Assembly (NCBI RefSeq): GCF_000426685.1
Contig: NZ_AUFV01000009.1
Coordinates: 1 to 64,000 of the forward strand
DNA length: 64,000 nucleotides
From: Solimonas flava DSM 18980
Lineage (GTDB): Bacteria; Pseudomonadota; Gammaproteobacteria; Nevskiales; Nevskiaceae
Reading direction: 5' to 3'
In this document: positions 35,370 to 43,506 of the stretch, piece after piece
How positions within the stretch are numbered: the stretch's first letter is position 1
How the letters are laid out: each line of letters opens with the position of its first letter
Program-made: the position numbers and the translations under genes
Notes under the pieces: generated by a model
Told to the model about the DNA's origin: nothing
The model's database searches: none
What the model saw: the letters and a program-made list of their open reading frames with translations, nothing else

Positions 35370-36536
35370 TCAGCCGGCGAACACCTGGCGCAGGTAGGCG
35401 AGGTAGGAGTCGTCGTCGCTCATGGTCTTGCTCGGATCGTCGCTGAGCTTGACGACCGGCTGGCCGTTGCAGCGGAACATCTTGATGACGATGTTCAGCG
35501 GTTCCGGGCCGAGGTCGTTGGTGAGGTTGGTGCCGATGCCGAACGACAGCCGGCAGCGGCCGCGGAAGCGCTCGTGCAGTTCGACGATGCGCGGGAAGGT
35601 CAGCGCGTCGCTGAACACCAGCGTCTTGCCGGCGGGCTCGATGCGCTGCGCCGCGTAGTGCGCGAGCAGGCGCTCGCCCCAGGCGAACGGATCGCCGGAA
35701 TCGTGACGCGCGCCGTCGAACAGCTTGCAGAAGTACAGATCGAAGTCGCGCAGGAAGGCGGCCAGGCCGTAGGTGTCGGACAGCGCGATGCCGAGGTCGC
35801 CGCGATACTCCTGCGCCCAGCGCTCGAACGCGAAAGTCTGCGCGTCGCGCAGGCGCGGGCCGAGCGCCTGGCAGGCCTGCAGATACTCGTGACCCATGCT
35901 GCCGAGCGGCGTCAGGCCGTGACTCATCGCGTGGCGCACGTTGCTGGTGCCGGCCAGGCGCGCGCCGAGCGTGGTCGACAGCGTTTCGATCAGCTCGTCG
36001 TGCCACTGCAGCGAGTAGCGGCGGCGCGTGCCGTAGTCGGCGATCCGGCAGCCGGCGTCGGTGCGCGCGGCGAGCAGCTGCATCTTGTCGCGCAGGCGGC
36101 GGCGGCCCTCGTCGAGCGCGGGCTGCGGCTGCTGCCGGCGGAACCAGGTTTCGTTGATGATCGCCAGCAGCGGGATCTCGAACAGGATCGTGTGCAGCCA
36201 CGGTCCGCGCACCACCAGCTCGATGCCGCCGCGCTCCTGCGGCGCCGCCGCCAGATGCACGTACTTCTCGTTGAGATGGAACAGGCCGAGGAAGTCGACG
36301 AAATCGCCGCGGATGAAGCGCAGGCCGCGCAGGTAATCGAGTTCCGCGTCGCTGAAGCGCAGCGCGCACAGCGCGGCGATCTCCTCGCGCAGCGCCGGAA
36401 TGCACGGCGACAGGTCGACGCCGGGCGTGCGGCACTTGAAGCGGTACTCGACCTCGGCCGCCGGGAACTGATGCAGGACGACCTGCATCATCGTGAACTT
36501 GTACAGATCGGTGTCGAGCAGCGAGGGAATGATCAT
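35370..36536 (-). CDS. pncB: Nicotinate phosphoribosyltransferase
   Basis: A 388-residue PncB, normal length. It makes nicotinate mononucleotide from nicotinate and PRPP with ATP in the NAD salvage pathway. Signature segments: [15 protein letters not shown] near the N-terminus, GTSNVRHA (about 196-203), and [10 protein letters not shown] with His216 as the likely phosphorylated His. The C-terminal [11 protein letters not shown] binds phosphate. No pncA neighbour. ATG chosen because a longer frame is Arg-rich and unlike the family. Confidence 0.96.
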   Translation of the reverse strand: MIIPSLLDTDLYKFTMMQVVLHQFPAAEVEYRFKCRTPGVDLSPCIPALREEIAALCALRFSDAELDYLRGLRFIRGDFVDFLGLFHLNEKYVHLAAAPQERGGIELVVRGPWLHTILFEIPLLAIINETWFRRQQPQPALDEGRRRLRDKMQLLAARTDAGCRIADYGTRRRYSLQWHDELIETLSTTLGARLAGTSNVRHAMSHGLTPLGSMGHEYLQACQALGPRLRDAQTFAFERWAQEYRGDLGIALSDTYGLAAFLRDFDLYFCKLFDGARHDSGDPFAWGERLLAHYAAQRIEPAGKTLVFSDALTFPRIVELHERFRGRCRLSFGIGTNLTNDLGPEPLNIVIKMFRCNGQPVVKLSDDPSKTMSDDDSYLAYLRQVFAG

Positions 36537-36687
36537 GGCGCCACGATAGCGGCGCGCCCGGGCTGCCGCCACGGCCGGCGACCGCCTGATCGGCAGATCC
36601 GACCGCTGATCGCGGGCCCTCTCAGGTTTTCGCATCCGGCGCCGCAACCTGCGCGACGGGGGAGTTGCGCAAGCGAGGTGGGTGGGA

Positions 36688-38040
36688 ATGAACGGGTTCG
36701 CGTCCGCGGCCGGTCTGGCGCTGTTGCCGCATGGCTATTGCCTGGCCTGGGATCCGGCGCTGGTCGTCACGCACGTCGTGGCCAGCGCGCTGATCGCGCT
36801 CGCCTACTATTCGGTGCCGCTGGCGTTGCTGGTCTTCATCCGCCGCAATCCCGGCCTGCACGCCAATGCCATGTTCGGCATGTTCAGTCTGTTCATCTTC
36901 GCCTGCGGCACCGGCCACCTGCTCGACATCGTCAGCCTGTGGCTGCCGGTCTACCGGCTCGAACTGTCGGTCAAGGCGATCACCGCCGCCGCCTCGATCG
37001 CCACCGCCGCGCTGCTGTGGCCGCTGCTGCCGAAGGCGACCGCGCTGCTGCGCTTCCATCGCGAGACCGGCGACACGCTGCGCCGCCTGAACGCCGAGCT
37101 GAGCGAGAGCCACGCCGCGCTCGCTGACAGCAACGAGCGCTTCCGGCTGACGCTGCAGAACGCGCCGATCGGCCTGGCGACGCTGGGGCTCGACGGCTCG
37201 TTCCTGAGTGCCAATCAGGCGCTGTGCGAGATGCTCGGCTATGCCGAAGGCCAGCTGCTGGCGCGTTCGTTCCGCGAGATCACGCACCCGGACGATCTCG
37301 CCCAGGACGAGCAGTGCATCGGCCAGCTGCTGTACGGCGAACGCAGCAGCTACCGGATCGAGAAGCGCTATTTCCACCGCCTCGGGCACATCGTGCACAT
37401 CCAGCTCGATGTCTCGCTGCTGCGCAGCGTCGACGGGCGGCCGCTGCAGTTCATCGCCCAGATCCAGGACATCACGCATCGCCTGCGCCAGGCGCGCATG
37501 CTGGAGCAGCACGCGTCGACCGACGAGCTGACCGGCCTGCCGAACCGCCGCGCCTTTGTCGCCGCCGCCGGGCGTGCGCTGCTTCGTGCGGTGCACGGCG
37601 GCACGCCGCTCGGGCTGGTGATGCTGGATCTCGATCATTTCAAATCGGTCAACGACCGGCACGGCCACGCCGCCGGCGACGGCGTGCTGCGCGCGATGAA
37701 GGACATCGTCGCGCCGCTGCTGCGGCCGGGCGATGTGTTCGCGCGGCTCGGCGGCGAGGAGTTCGCCGTGCTGCTGCCGGACTGCGGCATGGCGTCATGC
37801 GCCGCGCTGGCCGAGCGCCTGCGCGCGGCCATCGCCGGCGCGAGCTGGCCCGGCCTCGGCCCCGATGCGCCCGCCATCACCGCCTCGCTCGGCATCTGCG
37901 TGGCCGGCCGCGGCGATCTGCTGGAGCAGGTGCTCGAGCGCGCCGACCGCGCGATGTACGAAGCCAAGCGCGGCGGCCGCGACCGCGTCGTCGTCGCCTG
38001 CGGCGCGCCGAGCGAATCGATGCCGGACTACTCGGCGTAG
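36688..38040 (+). CDS. Diguanylate cyclase with ethylene-receptor-like membrane domain and PAS
   Basis: A 450-residue inner-membrane c-di-GMP synthase. Order: membrane domain of three helices (about 22-115) that aligns without gaps to the plant ETR1 ethylene-binding domain (offset 8), a PAS domain (about 150-265), GGDEF (about 275-440). Copper ligands Cys73 and His77 (ETR1 C65, H69) and Tyr40, Ile70 are kept, but ETR1 Asp25 is Ser33 and Glu38 is Ala46. Catalytic GGEEF is at 355-359, with an inhibitory RxxD at 346-349. So a product-inhibited cyclase with a copper- or ligand-sensing membrane domain is likely. GAGGTGGG lies upstream of ATG. Confidence 0.9.
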   Translation: MNGFASAAGLALLPHGYCLAWDPALVVTHVVASALIALAYYSVPLALLVFIRRNPGLHANAMFGMFSLFIFACGTGHLLDIVSLWLPVYRLELSVKAITAAASIATAALLWPLLPKATALLRFHRETGDTLRRLNAELSESHAALADSNERFRLTLQNAPIGLATLGLDGSFLSANQALCEMLGYAEGQLLARSFREITHPDDLAQDEQCIGQLLYGERSSYRIEKRYFHRLGHIVHIQLDVSLLRSVDGRPLQFIAQIQDITHRLRQARMLEQHASTDELTGLPNRRAFVAAAGRALLRAVHGGTPLGLVMLDLDHFKSVNDRHGHAAGDGVLRAMKDIVAPLLRPGDVFARLGGEEFAVLLPDCGMASCAALAERLRAAIAGASWPGLGPDAPAITASLGICVAGRGDLLEQVLERADRAMYEAKRGGRDRVVVACGAPSESMPDYSA

Positions 38041-38801
38041 ATCATCCTGCGTGTCATACCGCCGTCGACGACCAGCGACTGGCCGGTGACGAAGCCGGCC
38101 TGCGCCGAGGCGAGAAAGGCGACGGCCTGGGCGATGTCATCGACCGTGCCGACGCGGCCGACGGGATGCTGCGCGTCATCGATCTGGCGATGCGCGACCG
38201 CGCGCCGGCGCGCCGGCTTCTGCTCGGCGCCGGTTTCGATCCAGCCGGGGCAGATCGCGTTGACGCGGATCGCCGGGCCGAGGCTGACCGCCAGCGCGTG
38301 CGTGAATGACAGCAGGCCGCCCTTGGCGGCGGCATAAGCCTCGCAATCCGGTTCCGAATGCAGCGCGCGCGTCGAGGCGATGTTGACGATGGCGCCGCCG
38401 CGCTCGCGCAGGCCCGGCACGGCGGCGCGCGTGCAGAGGAAGGCGCCGGTCAGGTGACTGTCCTGCCAGCGCCGCCAGGCGGCGAGCGAGAGCGTTTCGA
38501 TCGGCCCGCTGTGCGGATCGGCGAGGCCGGCGTTGTTGACCAGCAGGTCCGCGCCCGCCGGCTGAGCGGCGCCGCGCTGCCAGTCGGCGAGCGCCGCGAA
38601 CGCCGCCGCGACCTGCGCTTCGTCGCCGACGTCCGTCTGCAGGCCGAGCAGCGGCGCTCCGGGATGCTGTGCGGCGAGATCGGCGAGCGCCTCGGCGTCG
38701 AGATCGAGCGCGGCGACGCGCCAGCCGGCGCCGAGGAAGTGACGGACCAGACCGCGGCCGATGCCCTGTGCGGCGCCGGTGATGATGGCGAGCTTCTGCA
38801 T
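38028..38801 (-). CDS. Short-chain dehydrogenase/reductase
   Basis: A 257-residue classical SDR: cofactor motif ITGAAQGIGRG near residue 8, NNAG, catalytic Ser in IVNIASTRAL, and Tyr/Lys in EAYAAAKGGL. The C-terminal TGQSLVVDGG is typical. An unusual basic insertion (GAEQKPARRRAVAHRQ) sits in the substrate loop after the PGWIET motif. Its 3' end overlaps that of the cyclase gene by 13 bp in convergent orientation. Substrate unknown. Confidence 0.9.
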   Translation of the reverse strand: MQKLAIITGAAQGIGRGLVRHFLGAGWRVAALDLDAEALADLAAQHPGAPLLGLQTDVGDEAQVAAAFAALADWQRGAAQPAGADLLVNNAGLADPHSGPIETLSLAAWRRWQDSHLTGAFLCTRAAVPGLRERGGAIVNIASTRALHSEPDCEAYAAAKGGLLSFTHALAVSLGPAIRVNAICPGWIETGAEQKPARRRAVAHRQIDDAQHPVGRVGTVDDIAQAVAFLASAQAGFVTGQSLVVDGGMTRRMIYAE

Positions 38802-38903
38802 GCTTCGTGCTCCGCCGTGCTGCGGGAGGGACGCGGCGGACGCCGCGCGCGAGCCCGCGATTCTAGGCGGCCTCTGCAAAGGCGCCTACATCGCGACGCC
38901 GGG

Positions 38904-39002
38904 GCGCCGTCGGCGACGAAGCGGTCCCGCGGTGCACGACGCCGGTGGCGGCTGTGGATCGCCACGGCCGCGGCGCGGCCTCGCGATGACGGCGTTTTTC
39001 AG
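38904..39002 (+). repeat. Dispersed palindromic repeat, copy A
   Basis: A 99-bp element starting GCGCCGTCGGCGACGAAGCG and ending TCGCGATGACGGCGTTTTTCAG. It is about 80 percent identical to copy B at 40632-40727, in the same orientation. The end TCGCGATGACG and its mirrored CGTCAT-type partner in copy B match the widespread proteobacterial intergenic repeats of the CGTCATTGCGAG type. Confidence 0.85.
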
Positions 39003-39040
39003 AGCGGCCCCAGGGCCGGGCTACGTGCAAGAGTCGCGGG

Positions 39041-39082
39041 CAACAGGCAACAGGCAACAGGCAACAGGCAACAGGCAACAGG
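39041..39082 (+). repeat. Heptanucleotide tandem repeat (CAACAGG, 6 copies)
   Basis: Six exact copies of CAACAGG, 42 bp, in the intergenic region after repeat copy A. Perfect copies suggest recent expansion by slippage. Confidence 0.92.
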
Positions 39083-39124
39083 CAGCGGTGGCGGCCGGGC
39101 GCTGCGTCGCCGTGCGCGCTGCAC

Positions 39125-39158
39125 AAAAAAAGCACCGCCCGCGAGCCGCGGGCGGTGC
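39125..39158 (-). terminator. Rho-independent terminator of the lipoprotein gene
   Basis: Minus-strand perfect 11-bp stem (39148-39158 with 39132-39142, loop of 5) followed by seven T (39125-39131), 38 bp after the stop of the 39197-40429 gene. Confidence 0.94.
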
Positions 39159-39196
39159 CTGGGTTGCCGTTGCGTCGCGCCGGCGCAGGCCGCTTG

Positions 39197-40429
39197 TTAC
39201 GAATCCGCCTGCGGCAGGTTCGTGGGCTTGCGCGTCCAGCTGAACGGACCGAAGGCGCCGCTGCCGGCCTTGTCGTCGGAGGCGGCGGCGTTCGCGGCCG
39301 GATCGATGCTGAGCTTCAGCCATTCCATCGGCGCGCTGCTGCCGTGCACGACCAGGCGATGGAAGTTCTCGACGTCGGCGGACGAGGACCGGTTGCTGGA
39401 CTGGTTGGCGTAGGCGTCGTCCGTGCAGGCAATCTCCGACGGCGCGGCTGAATCTTCGGTCACGCAGGCGGCGCCGCTCTTCAGCGGATTGTCCGAGCGA
39501 TAGCCGTGCGAGTCGCCGTTGATCAGCAGCACCGGCTTGCCGAAGCCGGCCGTGAGCGCGGCGATCTTGTCGAGGTACGGCGCATAGCCGGCGATGTGCG
39601 TCGCGGCCTTGCCGTCGAGATCCCACATGTCGGCCTGGGTCAGGATCAGCACCGCCTGGTCCTTGTGATCGGTCGCGGTCTTGAACGCGTAGTCGATCCA
39701 GCGCAGCGCCGCCGCGGTGCGGCCGGCGACGTCCTGCTGCTGGGCCGGGCTCATCGACGGCGCGCCGTACCAGGGGTCCGTGCCGTTGTTGGAGCCGCCC
39801 GGGATGTTGACCGAGACGACCAGCGCGCCGCCGCGTTCGAACCAGACGTTTTCGGCGTAGGCGTTGTCGGCCGGATGCGCGGTGTCGTATTCGTCGGCCT
39901 GCGAATGGACGTCCATCGTCCCGCCGAACGCCTTCTCCGGGTTGGCGAAGAAGATCGAACGCACGAGCTGCAGATTGGCCAGCGGATCGCCGCCCGCGTA
40001 GTCCACCAGCTGGCCGTCGCCGTCGACCACGTAGGCGATCGATCCGGTGGCGGCGTTGTAGCTGCCGCCGCCTTCCTTGGATTTGTGGCAGTCCGCCCAT
40101 TCGTTGTCGCCGGGCGTGTAGACCAGCGGCGCCTTGAACGAAGTCCACAGATCGTAGATCGACTGGTTGTAGGCCTCGGTGCAGTACTGCTTGCCCGAGT
40201 GCGTGTCACCGGCGTGCAGCACGAGCGAGACGTCCGCATCGGCGTTGATCGCGGCGATGAACTGCGGATAGACGTCGAACTGCGCGGTATCGGTCGGCGA
40301 GGTGCCGTAGGGCGAGTCGCCGATCGCGGCCAGCACGGTCTTCTGCGGGGCGTCGTTGCCGCCGCCGCCGGAGCACCCGCAAAGGATGGAGGTTGCGGCG
40401 ACCGCGATGGAAAGGGTGGTAAAGCGCAT
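39197..40429 (-). CDS. Predicted lipoprotein with calcineurin-like phosphoesterase features
   Basis: A 410-residue lipoprotein (lipobox SILCGC, then a GGGG linker). The body has metallophosphoesterase-type motifs: AIGDSPYG, VLHAGDTHSG, TPGDNEWADC and INGDSHGYRSD, matching the D-x-H/GDxx/GNxx/GHxH series in altered form. Family members are surface or periplasmic phosphatases or nucleotidases; substrate unknown. GAGGAG precedes the ATG and a strong terminator follows. The gene is flanked by two copies of a dispersed repeat. Confidence 0.8.
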   Translation of the reverse strand: MRFTTLSIAVAATSILCGCSGGGGNDAPQKTVLAAIGDSPYGTSPTDTAQFDVYPQFIAAINADADVSLVLHAGDTHSGKQYCTEAYNQSIYDLWTSFKAPLVYTPGDNEWADCHKSKEGGGSYNAATGSIAYVVDGDGQLVDYAGGDPLANLQLVRSIFFANPEKAFGGTMDVHSQADEYDTAHPADNAYAENVWFERGGALVVSVNIPGGSNNGTDPWYGAPSMSPAQQQDVAGRTAAALRWIDYAFKTATDHKDQAVLILTQADMWDLDGKAATHIAGYAPYLDKIAALTAGFGKPVLLINGDSHGYRSDNPLKSGAACVTEDSAAPSEIACTDDAYANQSSNRSSSADVENFHRLVVHGSSAPMEWLKLSIDPAANAAASDDKAGSGAFGPFSWTRKPTNLPQADS

Positions 40430-40779
40430 CCCGATGATCTCCTCGGCAGTTTGCGTCGCCCCGCGCGCCAGGCCGGCGGCAGGTGAACGAGCGGAAACGG
40501 GACCGGGAGTATCGAAAGCGTTTATGACGTCAGGCTGACAAATATATTTCCATGCGCTGACGGAAGCCGGAGGCGCCGTCGGTGTTTCGGCTTGAGGACC
40601 CGCTGAAAAGCGCATCCATCGTCATGGCGAAGCGCCGTCGGCGATGAAGCGATCCGGTGATGCACGCACCGGTGGCGTCCGGCTCGCCACGGCCGCTGCG
40701 CGGTCTCGCGATGACGGCGTTTTTCAGGGTTTCCTCAATGCCGCGCGGCCTCGCGACGACGGAATGCTTCAGCGCTTCC
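40430..40779. other. 350-bp intergenic region with dispersed repeat copy B
   Basis: Between the lipoprotein start (40429, minus) and the AraC gene stop (40780, minus). It holds repeat copy B (40632-40727) and the first of two 45-bp tandem units. The promoter of the lipoprotein gene should lie in 40430-40600, which contains an AT-richer stretch (AATATATTTCC near 40540). No gene seen. Confidence 0.6.
40632..40727 (+). repeat. Dispersed palindromic repeat, copy B
   Basis: A 96-bp relative of copy A at 38904-39002. Its outer arms extend to an imperfect palindrome: CGTCATGGCGA (40620-40630) mirrors TCGCGATGACG (40706-40716), so the transcript can fold into a long hairpin. Confidence 0.85.
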
Positions 40780-40787
40780 TCAAGCGT
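40698..40787 (+). repeat. Two imperfect 45-bp tandem units at the repeat end
   Basis: GCGCGGTCTCGCGATGACGG (from 40698) is repeated 45 bp later as GCGCGGCCTCGCGACGACGG (from 40743), each followed by a TTCAG...TTCCTCAA tail. The second unit runs into the end of the AraC gene and includes its stop codon. Confidence 0.75.
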
Positions 40788-41673
40788 CGCGCGCAAACCG
40801 GCCGGGCGAGACGCCGACCTTCTTGCTGAAGGCGACGCTGAAGGCGCTGGACGAGCCGTAGCCCACGCGCTCGGCGATCTCCGACACGTTCAACTCCCGG
40901 CGCCTGAGCAGATCCTTGGCGATCTCCATGCGCCACGACAGCAGATATTCCATCGGCGCCATGCCGACGATCCGCGTGAAGCGCTCGAAGAAGCTCGTTC
41001 GCGAAAGCGCCGCAGCTCTGGCGAGCTGGTCGACGGTCCAGGAGCGGGCGAGCTGCGCGTGCATCAGCTTCAATGCAACGGCGAGCCGTTCATCGCCGAG
41101 CCCGCGCAGCAGGCCGGGCGGCGCGCCGCCGGCGGTGGTCGCGCGCATCGCTTCGATGAGCAGCATGTCGACGAGCCGCGACAGCATGAACGCGCTGCCG
41201 GGCTGGCGGCCGTCCGATTCCTCGCCGACGAGCCTGACGAGCTGCGTCAGCCGCGCCGAACCCCGCACGTGCACGATGGTCGGCAGCAGCGCCACCAGCA
41301 GACGCGGATCGGCGCAGTCGAACGTGAACGCGCCGCCGAGCGAACGCATGTCGGGTGTGCCGCCGGCCATGCCGTAGCGCAGCTCGCCGCCGCCGGCGAC
41401 CTGATGCGGATCGAGATGCACGGGCGGCGCCGGCGCGAAGCTGGAGATCGTGAAGGCCGGCGTCGTCGGCAGCAGCACGAAATCGCCGGCGCCGATCGTC
41501 ACCGCCTCGTGGCCGTCGACCGCGAGCCGGCAGTCGCCGTCGAGCACGATGCAGAAACTGGGCTGCCCGTACTCGGCGTAGCGCACCGCCCAGCTGCCCT
41601 TGCCGCTGATGAGGTTGGAGAACACCGCGCGCGGACGCAGCAGCTGGACCACTTCGGACAGCGGGTCGCTCAT
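40780..41673 (-). CDS. AraC-family transcriptional regulator
   Basis: A 297-residue regulator: an N-terminal cupin-type sensor domain (cupin_6-like, with CIVLDGDCRLAVDGHEAV) and C-terminal double helix-turn-helix (about 200-295; WTVDQLARAAALSRTSFFERFTRIV split here as LARAAALSRTSFF and VGYGSSSAFSVAFSKKVG). This is the group that regulates adjacent SDR or oxidoreductase genes. It diverges from the SDR gene across a 102-bp region with a perfect dyad. Its 3' end is overlapped by a repeat unit. Confidence 0.92.
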   Translation of the reverse strand: MSDPLSEVVQLLRPRAVFSNLISGKGSWAVRYAEYGQPSFCIVLDGDCRLAVDGHEAVTIGAGDFVLLPTTPAFTISSFAPAPPVHLDPHQVAGGGELRYGMAGGTPDMRSLGGAFTFDCADPRLLVALLPTIVHVRGSARLTQLVRLVGEESDGRQPGSAFMLSRLVDMLLIEAMRATTAGGAPPGLLRGLGDERLAVALKLMHAQLARSWTVDQLARAAALSRTSFFERFTRIVGMAPMEYLLSWRMEIAKDLLRRRELNVSEIAERVGYGSSSAFSVAFSKKVGVSPGRFARDA

Positions 41674-41699
41674 CCGGACGATCGCTAAATAAATATGGA

Positions 41700-41720
41700 C
41701 GGATGATTGTCGATCATCCG
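41700..41720 (+). promoter_or_regulatory. Inverted repeat between AraC and SDR genes
   Basis: Perfect 8-bp dyad CGGATGAT-TGTCG-ATCATCCG, 27 bp before the AraC start and 55 bp before the SDR start. It lies upstream of a candidate -10 box (TACCAT, 41733-41738) for the SDR gene, so it fits an activator or repressor site for the AraC protein. Confidence 0.55.
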
Positions 41721-41775
41721 GGTTCGGCTGCCTACCATCGTCTCCGCTGCATCAATCACAAACGCGGAGTGCGAC

Positions 41776-42528
41776 ATGAAAACGGTATTGATCACGGGCT
41801 GCTCGTCCGGTTACGGCCTGGCCACCGCCGGGCATTTTCTCGCGCAGGGCTGGAAGGTCATCGCGACCATGCGGACCCCGCGGCAGGACCTGCTGCCCGC
41901 GTCGGAGCGGCTGCGCGTCGTTGCGCTCGACGTCACCCGGCCCGAAAGCCTGGCGCAGGCGCTGCAGGTCGCAGGCCCGATCGACGTGCTGGTGAACAAC
42001 GCCGGCATCGGTCTGCTCGGCGCGTTCGAGGCCACGCCGATGGCCACCGTGCGCGAGATCTTCGAGACCAACACCTTCGGCGTCATGGCGATGTGCCAGG
42101 CCGTCCTGCCGCAGTTCCGCGAGCGCCGGGCCGGCACCATCGTCAACGTCACGTCCAGCACGACGCTGGCGCCGTTCCCGCTCGTCGCCGCCTACACCGC
42201 GAGCAAGACCGCCATCGAAGGATTCTCCGCGTCGCTCCAGCACGAACTCGGCGCCTTCGATATCCGCGTCAGGCTCGTCGAACCCGGCTACGGTCCGTCA
42301 ACGAGCTTCGCCGCCAACGGCCAGCAGCGCATGCAGGGCCTGATCCCGAAGCCGTACGAGGCCTACGCCCACGAGGTGTTTGCCGGCTTCTCACAGGTGG
42401 AATCGGTGACGCAGGCCAGCGACGTCGCCGAGGCCGTGTGGCGCGCCGCCAACGACCTCTCCGGCCAGCTGCATTTCCCGGCCGGCGCCGACGCCGTGGC
42501 GCTGGTGCGGAACCGTCAGCAATTTTGA
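41776..42528 (+). CDS. Short-chain dehydrogenase/reductase
   Basis: A 250-residue classical SDR: ITGCSSGYGLATA cofactor motif, NNAGIG, catalytic Ser in NVTSSTTLAPF and Tyr/Lys in AAYTASKTAIEG. The C-terminus is of the group that acts on retinol-like or other lipophilic alcohols, but substrate is unknown. A GGAG site precedes the ATG. Likely controlled by the divergent AraC regulator. It is the last ordinary gene before the defence island. Confidence 0.92.
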   Translation: MKTVLITGCSSGYGLATAGHFLAQGWKVIATMRTPRQDLLPASERLRVVALDVTRPESLAQALQVAGPIDVLVNNAGIGLLGAFEATPMATVREIFETNTFGVMAMCQAVLPQFRERRAGTIVNVTSSTTLAPFPLVAAYTASKTAIEGFSASLQHELGAFDIRVRLVEPGYGPSTSFAANGQQRMQGLIPKPYEAYAHEVFAGFSQVESVTQASDVAEAVWRAANDLSGQLHFPAGADAVALVRNRQQF

Positions 42529-42648
42529 GGGCGCGACAGCACTGGACTCGCGCGCCCGTCGGCCGTGCCGGCGATGCGGAGCGCCCAGGCGCTGCTCGAT
42601 CGCGTCGCCGACAGCGAGGTGGATGAATGGGGGCCCCATTTGCTTCAA

Positions 42649-43506
42649 TTAGGCCACCAGCTTCAACAGCTGCGGCTCGTTGCGAACTTGGAGGCACCAA
42701 CGCGCCACTGACGATAGTTCGGCCGAGCGATGCGTCAGTTCGCGAACCTTCGCGCGGACCTCCAAGAGCTTGGCCTTCGCCGCCGGGTTCTTGCCGCCTG
42801 CGCACTTAGCCTTCGCAGCCTGGAAGTCTTCAATCAAGGCGTCGACCTTCTGCCAAACGCTGCGGCGCGCCTCTGCCAGCGGCACGTGCTCGTTCAGCTT
42901 CAGGCGCTTCACGGTCTCGCTCACGCGCTCCTGCTCCCACAGGGAACTGCCCGGCATCGGGATGAGCTTGCCCTCTTCATCAAAGGCGATGAGTGAGACG
43001 TCGTCGTCGTCGATTGGATCCAGCAGGTAGGGCGCCTCGGACTCCTCGCAACGCGCGTCGAACGTCGAGCACAGCGAGCCTTGCTGCAAGGGGAACCAGC
43101 CGCCCTTCTTCCGATTGCCGACGTTGCCGCAAACTCGAAAGTTCATGTAGTCGAAAGCCAACCACCAGTAGCCGTCACGCTCGGTGCCGTCCAAGGTCTT
43201 GGCCTGCTTCTTTGGGCGGAAGTGCTCCACGTCGTAGTGTGAGTAGAGATCGCGGACTTCGGAGAACCAACACTTGCCGCCCGATAGCGCGAGCAGCCAC
43301 TCTTTCAGCGCCCCCCAGTGCGCACTGTTGGCGTCGATCAGGGCATTGCGCTCGTCGCGCTTGCCCGCAGCCTGTAACTTTTCCAGGGCAGTCACCAGCT
43401 GCGCCGACTTCGCCAGCCATCCGTCCCACTGAGCCTGCGTCCATGGCGTCCAACCGGGAATATCGTTGTCTGTCGGCCGCTTGTGTTCCAGGTCGATGAA
43501 GATCAC
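42649..43506 (-). CDS. HNH-type nuclease, TIGR02646/PtuB-like
   Basis: A 285-residue protein of the HNH family found in Septu (PtuB), retron-Ec78-type and R-M-linked loci (TIGR02646). Catalytic-type His95 in DVEHFRPKK, the block YWWLAFDYMNFRVC, and the K-rich end NRKKGGWFPL are present. The zinc-binding CxxC pairs are each reduced to one Cys: CWFS (79-82) and CGNV (126-129). So it may bind metal differently or be weak. GTG start overlaps the ATPase stop by 4 bp, showing strong coupling. It is the last gene of the operon. Confidence 0.85.
   Translation of the reverse strand: MIFIDLEHKRPTDNDIPGWTPWTQAQWDGWLAKSAQLVTALEKLQAAGKRDERNALIDANSAHWGALKEWLLALSGGKCWFSEVRDLYSHYDVEHFRPKKQAKTLDGTERDGYWWLAFDYMNFRVCGNVGNRKKGGWFPLQQGSLCSTFDARCEESEAPYLLDPIDDDDVSLIAFDEEGKLIPMPGSSLWEQERVSETVKRLKLNEHVPLAEARRSVWQKVDALIEDFQAAKAKCAGGKNPAAKAKLLEVRAKVRELTHRSAELSSVARWCLQVRNEPQLLKLVA

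Larger units (their letters stand above)
38802..39196. other. 395-bp intergenic region with dispersed repeat, tandem repeat and terminator
   Basis: Between the SDR (start 38801, minus) and the metallophosphoesterase-like lipoprotein (stop 39197, minus). It holds repeat copy A (38904-39002), a heptanucleotide array (39041-39082) and a strong minus-strand terminator (39125-39158). No gene seen. Confidence 0.7.

Noticed and set aside
42529-42648. Copy of the tRNA-Ile 3' end as an attachment site at the far end of the island
   Set aside because: I looked for the tRNA 3' sequence (GGTGGGCCCAGCAGGACTCG on plus) here and found no match; only GGGGGCCCC is similar and is too short.
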